From Aestuariibius violaceus (GTDB lineage: Bacteria; Pseudomonadota; Alphaproteobacteria; Rhodobacterales; Rhodobacteraceae), in contig NZ_JBFONT020000006.1 in assembly GCF_040779325.2 (NCBI RefSeq), positions 98,996-162,995 on the forward strand: DNA of 64,000 bases. The letters are read 5' to 3'. A program made the position numbers and the translations under genes. A model generated the notes under the pieces. It did not search any database. It was not told the origin of the DNA and worked only from the letters and a program-made list of their open reading frames with translations. The first letter of the stretch is position 1. Every line of letters begins with the position of its first letter. Below are positions 17,315 to 24,272 of the stretch, in pieces.

Positions 17315-19093
17315 TCAGAAATTCGCCGCTTCCAGCGCCATCACCGGCTCGGCCCCGCTTTCGATGCGGGCCAGGTGCGTGCCGGTCATCGGCAGCTGGC
17401 GGGCCATGTAGTAGCGGCCCGTCGCCAGCTTCGTCTCGTAGAACTCCGTATCCGACGCGCCGCCCTCCAGCGCCGTCAGCGCCGCCTTGCCCATCCGCGC
17501 CCACATCAGCCCGAGGCAGACATGACCGAAGAGATGCATGAAGTCGTAAGACCCCGACAAAGCCGCATTCGGGTTCTTCATGCCGTTCTGCATGAAATAC
17601 ATCCCCGCCGCCTGCAGATCCTTCGACGCCGCCTTCAGCGGATCGAGGAAATCGGCCTTCAGCGCCGCGTTCCCCTCGTTCTCCTTGATGAACGCCTTCA
17701 CCATCTCGAAGAACGCCATCACCGTCTTGCCGCCGTTCTGGGCCAGCTTGCGGCCCACCAGATCCAGCGACTGGATCCCGTTCGTGCCCTCGTAGATCAT
17801 CGTGATCCGGCAATCGCGCACGAACTGTTCCAGCCCCCATTCCCGGGTGAAGCCCGACCCGCCCAGCGTCTGCTGGGCCAGCACCGTCGTCTCGAACCCC
17901 TTGTCGGTCAGGAAGCCCTTGATGACCGGCGTCAGAAGCGAGATCATCGCCTCGGCCTCGTCATCGCCCGCCTTGTGCGACCGGTCGATGAGGGACGCGC
18001 CCCAGAAGGTGAAGGCCCGCGCGCCTTCGACAAAGCTCTTCTGGTCCATCAGGTTCCGCCGGACATCGGGATGCACGATGATCGGATCGGCGGGCTTTTC
18101 GGGTGCTTTCACGCCGGTCGCGTCGCGGCCCTGCAGCCGGTCCTTCGCGAAGCCCAAAGCGTTCTGGTAGGCGACAACGCCCTGCGCATAGCCCTGCAGG
18201 CCCACACCCAGCCGCGCCTCGTTCATCATGGTGAACATGGCGCGCATGCCCTTGTGCTCTTCCCCGATCAGGTAGCCCACCGCGCCGTCGTAGTTCATCA
18301 CGCAGGTCGCGTTGCCGTGGATGCCCATCTTCTTCTCAAGGCCGCCGCAGGACAGCGAATTCCGCTCGCCCAGCGAGCCATCCTCGTTCACCAGGAACTT
18401 CGGCACGATGAAAAGGGAAATCCCCTTCACCCCGTCCGGCCCGCCCGGGATCTTGGCCAGAACCAGATGGATGATGTTGTCGCACATGTCGTGCTCACCG
18501 GCCGAAATCCAGATCTTCTGACCCGAGATGCGGAAGCTCCCATCCTCCTGCGGCTCGGCCTTGGTGCGGATCAGGCCCAGATCCGTGCCGCAATGGGGCT
18601 CGGTCAGGTTCATCGTCCCGCCCCACTCGCAGCTCACCATCTTCGGCAGATAGGTCGCCTTCTGCTGCTCCGACCCATGGGCGTGGATCGCGTTATAGGC
18701 GCCGTGGGTCAGGCCCTGATACATGTTGAACGCCATGTTGGCCGACGAAAACATCTCGCCCACCGCCGTCGACATCACGTAGGGCAGGCCCTGCCCGCCA
18801 TACTCCGGGTCGCAATCCAGCGCCGTCCAGCCGCCCTCGCGGACCTGATCGAACGCCTCCTTGAACCCTTTCGGCGTGCGCACCACGCCGTTTTCCAGGA
18901 CGCAGCCCTCTTCGTCGCCCGTGGCGTTCAGGGGCTGCATCACCTCCATCGCGATCTTGCCCGCCTCGCCCAGGATCGCATCGGTGAATTCGCGGTCCAG
19001 GTCCTCGTAGCCCGGAATGTCCTGCGCACTCACATCCAGCACATCGTGCAGGACGAATTGCATGTCCTTGGTCGGGGCGTCGTAGATCGGCAT
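17315..19093 (-). CDS. Acyl-CoA dehydrogenase, large DmdC-like subfamily
   Basis: A flavin enzyme introducing the alpha-beta double bond into an acyl-CoA. At 592 residues it is longer than classical ~390-residue enzymes and matches the subfamily that includes 3-methylmercaptopropionyl-CoA dehydrogenase (DmdC) of the DMSP pathway. FAD-binding TEPHCGTDLGLIRTKA and QKIWISAGEHD segments, the MIYEGTNGIQSLDLVGRKL end of the catalytic domain with the base Glu, and a long C-terminal extension are visible. Fatty acyl-CoA or methylmercaptopropionyl-CoA substrate cannot be decided. It heads the oxidation cluster, 52 bases downstream of its likely MerR regulator. Confidence 0.9.
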   Translation of the reverse strand: MPIYDAPTKDMQFVLHDVLDVSAQDIPGYEDLDREFTDAILGEAGKIAMEVMQPLNATGDEEGCVLENGVVRTPKGFKEAFDQVREGGWTALDCDPEYGGQGLPYVMSTAVGEMFSSANMAFNMYQGLTHGAYNAIHAHGSEQQKATYLPKMVSCEWGGTMNLTEPHCGTDLGLIRTKAEPQEDGSFRISGQKIWISAGEHDMCDNIIHLVLAKIPGGPDGVKGISLFIVPKFLVNEDGSLGERNSLSCGGLEKKMGIHGNATCVMNYDGAVGYLIGEEHKGMRAMFTMMNEARLGVGLQGYAQGVVAYQNALGFAKDRLQGRDATGVKAPEKPADPIIVHPDVRRNLMDQKSFVEGARAFTFWGASLIDRSHKAGDDEAEAMISLLTPVIKGFLTDKGFETTVLAQQTLGGSGFTREWGLEQFVRDCRITMIYEGTNGIQSLDLVGRKLAQNGGKTVMAFFEMVKAFIKENEGNAALKADFLDPLKAASKDLQAAGMYFMQNGMKNPNAALSGSYDFMHLFGHVCLGLMWARMGKAALTALEGGASDTEFYETKLATGRYYMARQLPMTGTHLARIESGAEPVMALEAANF

Positions 19094-19145
19094 ATGTCTC
19101 TCTCCCTAAGGTTCGTATGCGGCGCCCACTCCGCGCCGCGCAGTC

Positions 19146-19544
19146 TTACTCGGCGGCGACGCGCGCCCCCATCTCGGCGAGCTTTTCTGCCCCCCATTGC
19201 ATCTGGTCCTTCAGCTCCGCGATCGCCACGTCCAGCTCCGCGCGCTGTTCCTCCATCTCCTTCAGATGACGCCCGGCCACCTCATAGGTGCGGGCCAGCT
19301 GGACCTGCTGGGTCGGATCGGCATCGTAAAGGTCCAGAAGCTGCCGGATCTCCTCCAGGCTGAAGCCAAAGCGCTTGCCGCGCAGGATCAGCTTGAGCCG
19401 CGCCCGGTCCCGCTTGGTGAACAGCCGCTTGGTGCCTTCACGGATCGGGAAGATCAGCTCTTTCGCCTCGTAGAAGCGCAAGGTCCGGGGCGTGACTTCG
19501 AACATGTCGCACATCTCCCGGATCGTCATGGTTGTTTCAGTCAT
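19146..19544 (-). CDS. MerR-family regulator, LiuR-like
   Basis: A 132-residue DNA-binding protein: winged helix-turn-helix at the N-terminus (MTIREMCDMFEVTPRTLRFY), the LILRGKRFGFSLEEIRQLLDLY linker typical of regulators of acyl-CoA and branched-chain amino acid degradation, then a coiled-coil dimerisation helix with no metal-binding cysteines. The ATG at 19544 follows GAGG; the 37-residue upstream extension has no such signal. It directly precedes the acyl-CoA dehydrogenase on the same strand and has an ACGT-repeat operator 81 bases upstream, so I infer autoregulation and control of the oxidation cluster, with an acyl-CoA as probable ligand. Confidence 0.88.
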   Translation of the reverse strand: MTETTMTIREMCDMFEVTPRTLRFYEAKELIFPIREGTKRLFTKRDRARLKLILRGKRFGFSLEEIRQLLDLYDADPTQQVQLARTYEVAGRHLKEMEEQRAELDVAIAELKDQMQWGAEKLAEMGARVAAE

Positions 19545-19624
19545 TACTCGGTCCTCGGTTGCCGCACGGTTAGTTCGTGCCGGGCGGCGATGTGAAGACT
19601 TCGAGGCCACCTTACAAGCAAGGC

Positions 19625-19644
19625 TTACGTGAACGTAAACGTAA
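19625..19644. promoter_or_regulatory. ACGT triple-repeat operator upstream of merR
   Basis: TTACGTGAACGTAAACGTAA contains ACGT three times at exact 6-base spacing and two overlapping inverted repeats, including TTACGT-GA-ACGTAA. Palindromes of this kind are associated with LiuR-type MerR regulators. It is 81 bases upstream of the LiuR-like gene. Confidence 0.65.
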
Positions 19645-19717
19645 CGCGGCGTCACGACATCGGTTTACGAAAGGTCAATAAAAGTGACCCTACGGCAGGC
19701 GCAAGAATTGAACGCCC

Positions 19718-20206
19718 CTATTCGAGGATCAACAGGAACGGATCGGGCTTCAGCTTCCAGCGCCCGCCATCGGGCGTGGTGAGTCGCCAGCCCCCGCCGG
19801 ACCAATCATGCTCGTTCGAAACCCAGATGAAGTGCGACACCGTCGGCACCAGCAGATAGGTCTCGATCAACTGCTCCAGCCGCACCTCGCCAATCCGGTC
19901 GCCCGGGGCCGCATACAGCTCGTAGACGACGAAATCCGGATCATTCGAGGAAATCAGATTGTCCGCGTTTGGGATCAGCAGGAACCGCCCCGTCGGATCG
20001 GGCACCGCCACATGGGCGTAGCGATCGACGCTCCACGGCGGGATATCGGCGCTTTCCGGCAGAACCTCGATCCGCGCCCGCCCGGCATCCGCCGACACGA
20101 CGACCCCGTCATAGTCGCGCTGCCAATCCGTGGGCGGTGTCTTCGGTGTATCCGCCCCAGCCGTCCCGCCCAGGACCAGCGCCAGAAGGATCGCCGCCAG
20201 CCTCAC
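19718..20206 (-). CDS. Secreted protein of unknown function
   Basis: A 162-residue protein with a clear signal peptide (MRLAAILLALVLGGTAGA) and a mature, beta-rich, acidic domain of ~144 residues without cysteines. Segments such as WQRDYDGVVVSADAGRARIEV and YLLVPTVSHFIWVSNEHDW resemble no family I can name. Its start overlaps the stop of the upstream MerR gene (ATGA), so the two are co-translated, though a regulatory link is not evident. Confidence 0.7.
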   Translation of the reverse strand: MRLAAILLALVLGGTAGADTPKTPPTDWQRDYDGVVVSADAGRARIEVLPESADIPPWSVDRYAHVAVPDPTGRFLLIPNADNLISSNDPDFVVYELYAAPGDRIGEVRLEQLIETYLLVPTVSHFIWVSNEHDWSGGGWRLTTPDGGRWKLKPDPFLLILE

Positions 20207-20595
20207 CCCAGCGTCTCTGCCGTCTCGTCCCGCAGCGACTTCAGTTCGGCCATCGTCTCTTCCAGCTGCACCTTTTCCTGGGCCAGGTTCTCCAGCTGCC
20301 GGTCCGCAAGCTCCACGAAGGCGCGCATCTGCGCATTCGTCCCCTCATGTTCGTAGATCAGCAGCCATTGCCGGATCTCCTCCAGCGAAAACCCCCAGCG
20401 CCGCCCGCGCAGGATCAGCGTCATCCGCGCGATCTCCTTGGATCCGTAGAACCGCGACCGGCCCTGCCGCTCGGGGGACAGCAGCTCGATATACTCGTAA
20501 TAGCGCAGCGTGCGGGGTGTCACATCGAACCGCTCGCACATCTCCTTGAAAGACAGGCGGATATCGTCCCCGCCACCCGGTTCACTATCGGCCAT
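20203..20595 (-). CDS. MerR-family regulator, second copy
   Basis: A 130-residue paralogue of the regulator at 19146-19544, with the same layout: helix-turn-helix (LSFKEMCERFDVTPRTLRYY), LILRGRRWGFSLEEIRQWL, then a coiled coil. No cysteine pairs for metal. The ATG at 20595 is chosen over GTG at 20601 because AAGGGAG is better spaced. A short inverted repeat TACC-CTAT-GGTA (20609-20620) lies directly upstream and may be its operator. Possible targets are the thioesterase pair just across the divergent region. Confidence 0.85.
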   Translation of the reverse strand: MADSEPGGGDDIRLSFKEMCERFDVTPRTLRYYEYIELLSPERQGRSRFYGSKEIARMTLILRGRRWGFSLEEIRQWLLIYEHEGTNAQMRAFVELADRQLENLAQEKVQLEETMAELKSLRDETAETLG

Positions 20596-20608
20596 GCACA
20601 CACTCCCT

Positions 20609-20620
20609 TACCCTATGGTA
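20609..20620. promoter_or_regulatory. Short inverted repeat upstream of second merR
   Basis: TACC-CTAT-GGTA, with one more matched base on each side after a mismatch. It lies 14 bases upstream of the merR start in the divergent region with the thioesterase genes. Weak as sequence evidence; the position is suggestive. Confidence 0.35.
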
Positions 20621-20717
20621 GGACGGTTCGCCGGGTCGGGCAACGCCCCAGAAGCGTTCACCTTTTTCCTTGAAGCCCGCGCCCCTCCCGGTCCACATGG
20701 ACGATGAAGGAGCCTCC

Positions 20718-21140
20718 ATGCCAGACGTCGAAAAACTTGCCCGCCAGTTCATCGAGGCGATCCCCCACGCCCGCGCGCTCGGGATGAAACTGGCCGAAAT
20801 CGACGCGGGCCGGGCCACCATCGTGATGGCCTACGACGAAAAGCTGATCGGCGATCCGGAAACCGGCGTGATCCATGGGGGCGCCGTGTCGGCGCTGATG
20901 GATACCTGCGGCGGGGCGGCGGTCATGTCCCACCCCTCGGCGCCCATCGGCACGGCCACCATCGACCTCAGGATCGACTACATGCGCGCCGCGACGCCGG
21001 GCCAGGCGATCACCGCACGCGCCGAATGCTACCACGTGACCCGCTCCGTCGCCTTCGTCCGCGCCACCGCGACGGATGAGGATACGGACAACCCCGTCGC
21101 CGCCGCCACCGGCGCCTTCACGCTGGAACGCAAGCCATGA
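20718..21140 (+). CDS. Hotdog-fold thioesterase, PaaI type
   Basis: Hydrolyses an acyl-CoA thioester. The 140-residue protein has the hotdog signature GVIHGGAVSALMDTCGG (helix with the HGG turn) and the beta strands LRIDYMRAATPG. The ATG at 20718 is preceded by GAAGGAG and preferred to the one at 20670. It overlaps the next gene, another hotdog protein, by 4 bases; the two may form a heteromer. Confidence 0.88.
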   Translation: MPDVEKLARQFIEAIPHARALGMKLAEIDAGRATIVMAYDEKLIGDPETGVIHGGAVSALMDTCGGAAVMSHPSAPIGTATIDLRIDYMRAATPGQAITARAECYHVTRSVAFVRATATDEDTDNPVAAATGAFTLERKP

Positions 21141-21670
21141 AGCGCCCCGAACCTGTGCAAGAGGTCAAGCAACGCCGGGATACCGCGCTCGAGGCGCTGG
21201 TCGGCGGCGTCCCCTATATCCAGTTCCTCGGCATCACCTTCGACCGCCGGGGCGACGAACTCACCGGCGTCCTCCCCTTCGACGACAAGCTCATCGGCAA
21301 CCCGATCCTCCCCGCCCTCCACGGCGGCGTGACGGCGGCGTTCCTCGAGACCACCGCGATCATCGAACTCACCTGGGCGCTTCTCTGGGAGGATATCGAG
21401 GCGGGCCGCCTCGACCCCGCGAACGGCAGCCGCCCCCGCATGCCCAAAACCATCGACTTCACCGTCGACTACCTCCGCTCCGGCCTGCCGCGCGACGCCT
21501 ATGCCCGCGCCCGCGTCAACCGCTCGGGCCGCCGCTACGCCTCGGTCCATGTCGAGGCTTGGCAGGACAACCGCGACCGCCTGTTCGCCCAGGCCACCGG
21601 CCACTTCCTGATGCCGACCGGCAAGGGCGACGTGCTGGCCCACGCCCGCGCGCCGGACCATACCGGCTGA
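21137..21670 (+). CDS. Hotdog-fold thioesterase, second of pair
   Basis: A 177-residue protein with the hotdog pattern ALHGGVTAAFLETTAIIEL and TVDYLRSGLPRDAYARA. It carries an N-terminal extension and an insertion (WEDIEAGRLDPANGSRPRMP) absent from its neighbour. The start overlaps the preceding stop (ATGA). Tandem hotdog genes of this kind are common in Rhodobacteraceae and probably act on acyl-CoA intermediates. Confidence 0.85.
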   Translation: MKRPEPVQEVKQRRDTALEALVGGVPYIQFLGITFDRRGDELTGVLPFDDKLIGNPILPALHGGVTAAFLETTAIIELTWALLWEDIEAGRLDPANGSRPRMPKTIDFTVDYLRSGLPRDAYARARVNRSGRRYASVHVEAWQDNRDRLFAQATGHFLMPTGKGDVLAHARAPDHTG

Positions 21671-21849
21671 CGCGCCGCGCGTCCCCATTTCTCCGCTGCA
21701 CTGGTAAACGGGCGCAGAACGATATACCTGATCGACGCGAAGCTTCTTCTTAAGACCTTCTGTTTCCTAGCGGCTGCAGGTGATCATTCGACGACACTAA
21801 GCCGGGCCATTGCGTTTCGCGGATGGCGATCAGATCAGGAAACACCCGA

Positions 21850-22056
21850 ATGCCCGAAGGCAAGGTAAAATGGTTCGACGCCCAAAAAGGGGTCGGCTTC
21901 ATCGCACCGGATTACGGATCGAAGGACATCTTCGTCCACATCTCATCGCTCGAACGCGCCGGGATCAGGCGGCTGAAAAACGGGCAGGCGGTGCGCTTCG
22001 ATATCGAGAAGGGCCGGGGCGGGCGCGACTTCGCGAGCAATCTCGCCCTCGCCTGA
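21850..22056 (+). CDS. cspA: Cold-shock domain protein
   Basis: A 68-residue single OB-fold protein that binds single-stranded nucleic acid. RNP1 reads KGVGFI and RNP2 DIFVHIS, in the standard order, after GKVKWFDAQ. The ATG at 21850 with AGGAAA upstream gives the usual length; the extension from 21823 is not needed. Val in place of the usual Tyr or Phe in RNP1 removes one of the stacking residues. The preceding 180 bases may be a long 5' leader, as is common for this family. Confidence 0.92.
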   Translation: MPEGKVKWFDAQKGVGFIAPDYGSKDIFVHISSLERAGIRRLKNGQAVRFDIEKGRGGRDFASNLALA

Positions 22057-22134
22057 TCCGCCATCGGAGGTCCCCCCGAGGCACCGGCAGTCCTGCCGCG
22101 CACCGGCAACCCGACCTACAAAGGAGATTGAAAA

Positions 22135-22374
22135 ATGCCCAAGGTCACGAAAAAAACGCTCTTCAAGACCCCCGATCCCCGGCCGGAAACGCTGCTCGAC
22201 AAGACGACGCGCGCCGTCCGCCAGATCACCGACGACGAAACCGAACAGCGCCAGGCCAAGACAGAGCGGCTCCGCAATGCCCGCCTGCAACAAGAGGCCA
22301 AGGCCCAGGCCGACGCGGCCGAGCAGGCCGCCGACAAGCCGCGCAGGACATCCAAAGCGAAATCCGCGAAATAG
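22135..22374 (+). CDS. Small basic protein of unknown function
   Basis: A 79-residue, strongly charged protein (PKVTKKTLFKTPDPRPETLL, then an Arg/Gln/Ala-rich helix with likely coiled-coil character and a Lys/Arg-rich tail). An excellent AAAGGAG precedes the ATG. It lies 78 bases after the cold-shock gene on the same strand. The composition suggests nucleic-acid or ribosome binding, but no family is recognised. Confidence 0.7.
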   Translation: MPKVTKKTLFKTPDPRPETLLDKTTRAVRQITDDETEQRQAKTERLRNARLQQEAKAQADAAEQAADKPRRTSKAKSAK

Positions 22375-22623
22375 CCGCGGGAGATCGCGCCGCCCTCGCA
22401 GACCGGCCAGGCGCGTGGGATCGCCACCGGCTTTGTGTCGCGGGTCGCGTCGCGCACGTTTCTCGACACGCTGGCAGAGCCTTCGGCCAGCGCGGCCTCC
22501 TGATCCGGCGCGTTTGCCCGCCCGGACGCCCGGCCTCCTCAAACCCCTTTGCGTCTCGTCAATAAGATCGCGGCCGAGACCTGCAACTCTCCTGACCATA
22601 TCGGTACCAGGGAGTCACAGCCC

Positions 22624-23037
22624 ATGTCGCATCTCAGACCATTTGCCGCCATCGCCCTCCTGCTTGCCGGCTGCACGGAACAGGGCCAACCACAGACCCC
22701 TCAGGCAGGGGGCACCACGGTCCTGCTGGGTCCCGAAGTGACCTCCATCAACTACCCGCTCTCCGCGCTGCCCCTGTCGAACCCCATCCGCCTGGAACTG
22801 ACCTTCGAACTGGCCGCCCTGGCCTCGCCAGAGGTCCAACGCGCCTGCACCGCCCAAGAGATCGAATTCACGGAACTCAGCGTGATCCTCCTCGCCGTCC
22901 GATCCGAAGAATGGCGAACCTCCCCCTGGACCAACCGCCAGCGGCGCGAGGTGGAACGGCTTCAGCAAAGATGGGAAACCCTCGGCGGCGACGCACAAAC
23001 CATCTCCGACAGGTGCCGGTCCGTCATCGCGGCATAA
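22624..23037 (+). CDS. Predicted lipoprotein of unknown function
   Basis: A 137-residue protein with a lipoprotein signal (MSHLRPFAAIALLLAGC, Cys17). The mature part is a small helical domain with two further cysteines (QRACTAQ, SDRCRS) that may pair. CAGGGAG upstream supports the ATG at 22624; the longer frame from 22549 lacks a signal. No recognised family. Confidence 0.72.
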   Translation: MSHLRPFAAIALLLAGCTEQGQPQTPQAGGTTVLLGPEVTSINYPLSALPLSNPIRLELTFELAALASPEVQRACTAQEIEFTELSVILLAVRSEEWRTSPWTNRQRREVERLQQRWETLGGDAQTISDRCRSVIAA

Positions 23038-23038
23038 G

Positions 23039-23080
23039 GTGCCAACGCGCTCAGGTCTCATCTGAGATCGACGCGGGCAC
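23039..23080 (+). terminator. Imperfect hairpin after the lipoprotein gene
   Basis: GTGCC-CGCG pairs with CGCGGGCAC around an inner CTCAG/CTGAG stem, directly after the stop at 23037. No T run follows, so it may be a processing or Rho-linked structure rather than an intrinsic terminator. Confidence 0.4.
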
Positions 23081-23314
23081 CCAACCAGCAACCTGTCACC
23101 CCCGGCCTGCGTCAGCCCGCCTTGCGCACCCGATCCGGGAGCGCGCCAATACTCAACGAGAGTCAAAGCCCATTGGGCAAGCAGTTGGCCGAAGAATCAG
23201 CGCCGGCCCCTGCACTCCGCCTGATCGCCATGCATCGCTGCCGGGGTCAGCAACGTCGCAGAACTTGATGGATACGTCGGCCGTATGCTACGTCGCGTTC
23301 AAAGAGGATAAGTC

Positions 23315-23377
23315 GTGAAACATCGTTTGTCAGAACGAGATACCGAAACCAACGCCCGGGACGGGTGCGTGGGCTAA
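23315..23377 (+). CDS. Possible 20-residue leader peptide
   Basis: A GTG-initiated frame of 20 codons (peptide begins MKHRLSERDTETNARDGCVG) with GAGG seven bases upstream, followed after 20 bases by a hairpin and then an intrinsic terminator. The arrangement resembles an attenuator leader. There is no run of one amino acid to suggest which metabolite would be sensed, and short frames with start signals occur by chance, so this is tentative. Confidence 0.2.
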   Translation: MKHRLSERDTETNARDGCVG

Positions 23378-23420
23378 GTATGCGCATCCTCCAAGGCAAG
23401 GCCGGCAGGCCTTGTCACGC

Positions 23421-23451
23421 GGGCGGCACCGGACGGTGGCCGCCTTTTTTT
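23421..23451 (+). terminator. Intrinsic terminator
   Basis: GGCGGCACC pairs with GGTGGCCGCC (one bulge) and is followed by seven T. A 7-bp hairpin with loop GGCA lies just before it (23397-23414). No gene of normal size precedes it, so it ends a short or non-coding transcript. Confidence 0.7.
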
Positions 23452-23479
23452 ATGTCCGGAATGAAAGGAGACCAGCGCT

Positions 23480-23629
23480 GTGACCGATCAGCATTTCGAA
23501 GAACCCGACGATATTGAGGAGGCGGTGCAGCTCTGCCCCGCCTCCCTCCCGTCACCTTCACGCATACGACACCAGCGACCTGTTCCAGCCGTTGCACCCT
23601 CGTGCAGCGGGTCGGAAAGTATTCTCTAA
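23480..23629 (+). CDS. Doubtful 49-residue frame after the terminator
   Basis: GTG start with AAAGGAG nine bases upstream; the first 18 residues (TDQHFEEPDDIEEAVQL) are acidic and protein-like, after which the composition turns to Pro/Ser/Arg, suggesting either chance or a frameshift. In the neighbouring frame the continuation reads HAYDTSDLFQPLHPRAAGRK, which is more protein-like. A decayed small gene is possible. Confidence 0.2.
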   Translation: MTDQHFEEPDDIEEAVQLCPASLPSPSRIRHQRPVPAVAPSCSGSESIL

Positions 23630-23652
23630 CCTTTTGTTATTAAATCGTTTAT

Positions 23653-23681
23653 TTGACGCATTCTGTATCTAAAAATACAAG
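23653..23681 (+). promoter_or_regulatory. Sigma-70 promoter for the tRNA pair
   Basis: TTGACG, 17-base spacer, TACAAG, placing transcription start about 8 bases before the tRNA-Glu at 23697. The region is AT-rich compared with its surroundings. Confidence 0.7.
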
Positions 23682-23696
23682 CACACCATCCACTAA

Positions 23697-23771
23697 GGGG
23701 CGTTCGTCTAGTGGTCAGGACATTCGTCTTTCGAACGAAAAACACGGGTTCGAGTCCCGTACGCCCTACCA
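23697..23771 (+). tRNA. tRNA-Glu (UUC), atypical
   Basis: A 75-base cloverleaf with encoded CCA. Acceptor GGGGCGT/ACGCCCT has a G1-U72 wobble; D stem GTCT/GGAC; anticodon stem TTCGT/ACGAA with loop CTTTCGA giving anticodon TTC; T arm ACGGG/CCCGT. Base 37 is G rather than the A normal for tRNA-Glu, and the sequence differs widely from the tRNA-Glu at 63816-63890 in the acceptor, anticodon stem and T stem. Confidence 0.85.
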
Positions 23772-23781
23772 GGTGGAGCGC

Positions 23782-23856
23782 GGTCGCGTAGCTCAACGGG
23801 AGAGCACCGGATTGTCTATCCGGGTGTTGCGGGTTCGAATCCCGTCGCGACCGCCA
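23782..23856 (+). tRNA. tRNA-Asp (GUC), atypical
   Basis: A 75-base cloverleaf with encoded CCA and discriminator G73. Acceptor GGTCGCG/CGCGACC, D stem GCTC/GAGC with A14, GG and A21 present, anticodon stem CCGGA/TCCGG with loop TTGTCTA, T arm GCGGG/CCCGT. The anticodon reads GTC (Asp) and G73 fits Asp, but base 37 is U, where nearly all tRNAs have a purine. It lies 10 bases after the tRNA-Glu and is probably co-transcribed. Confidence 0.75.
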
Positions 23857-24272
23857 GCGACCTTCCCACCCCGTTAGAACGATCACGAAGCTGATCCTCG
23901 AAAGGGCGATCCGGCGTTTGGCACGACCATATCTGGCGCGCGATGATCGAAGCGACGGCATCCGCAGCCGCCATCGGACGTCATCCCTGGGCGTAAACAG
24001 GGGGCATGACTTCATCGTCCTACTAAGGTGATCCCAATCACCGACCCGTAAGCCCCTACCTATCCCACCCTTACCATCCCGTGAACAAGCCCCACCGCGC
24101 GCAGTGTTAACCCCGGCATTCCGCGCGGAGCCCTCCGACCGAATGCCGACGTGATGCCAACCAACTGCCGACCCGCCAAATCCCCTTGTTTCCCTGCCTT
24201 AACCTTCGATTCGCACGGACCCGGCGCTTCACACCATTGCGGCCGCCGCAACGCCCCCCTAGCGTCGCCGCC
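23857..24272. other. 416-base intergenic region with an 11-bp-period array
   Basis: No credible gene. It holds a GGTGAT-CCCA-ATCACC hairpin near 24029 and the CCGAC array at 24135-24172, 101 bases before the MATE start. The antisense frame over the tRNAs is an artefact. Confidence 0.6.
24135..24172 (+). repeat. CCGAC array A, 11-bp period
   Basis: CCGAC at 24135, 24146 and 24168, with CCAAC at 24157: four units at exactly 11-base spacing, most preceded by TG. Same arrangement as arrays B and C. Confidence 0.75.

Larger units (their letters stand above)
23038..23696. other. Gene-poor leader-like region upstream of two tRNAs
   Basis: No gene of normal size. It holds an imperfect hairpin after the lipoprotein gene (23039-23080), a possible 20-codon peptide (23315-23377), a 7-bp hairpin CAAGGCC-GGCA-GGCCTTG (23397-23414), a terminator (23421-23451), a possible 49-codon frame (23480-23629) and the tRNA promoter (23653-23681). 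Confidence 0.5.

Noticed and set aside
23626..24015. Minus-strand 129-codon frame covering the tRNA pair (contains RDSNPQHPDR and SYATALHLVG-like text)
   Set aside because: It is the antisense translation of the tRNAs, a known annotation artefact; no ribosome binding site or independent support.
24135..24172. CRISPR-like array
   Set aside because: The 11-base period leaves 6-base spacers and no leader or cas genes; far too short for CRISPR.
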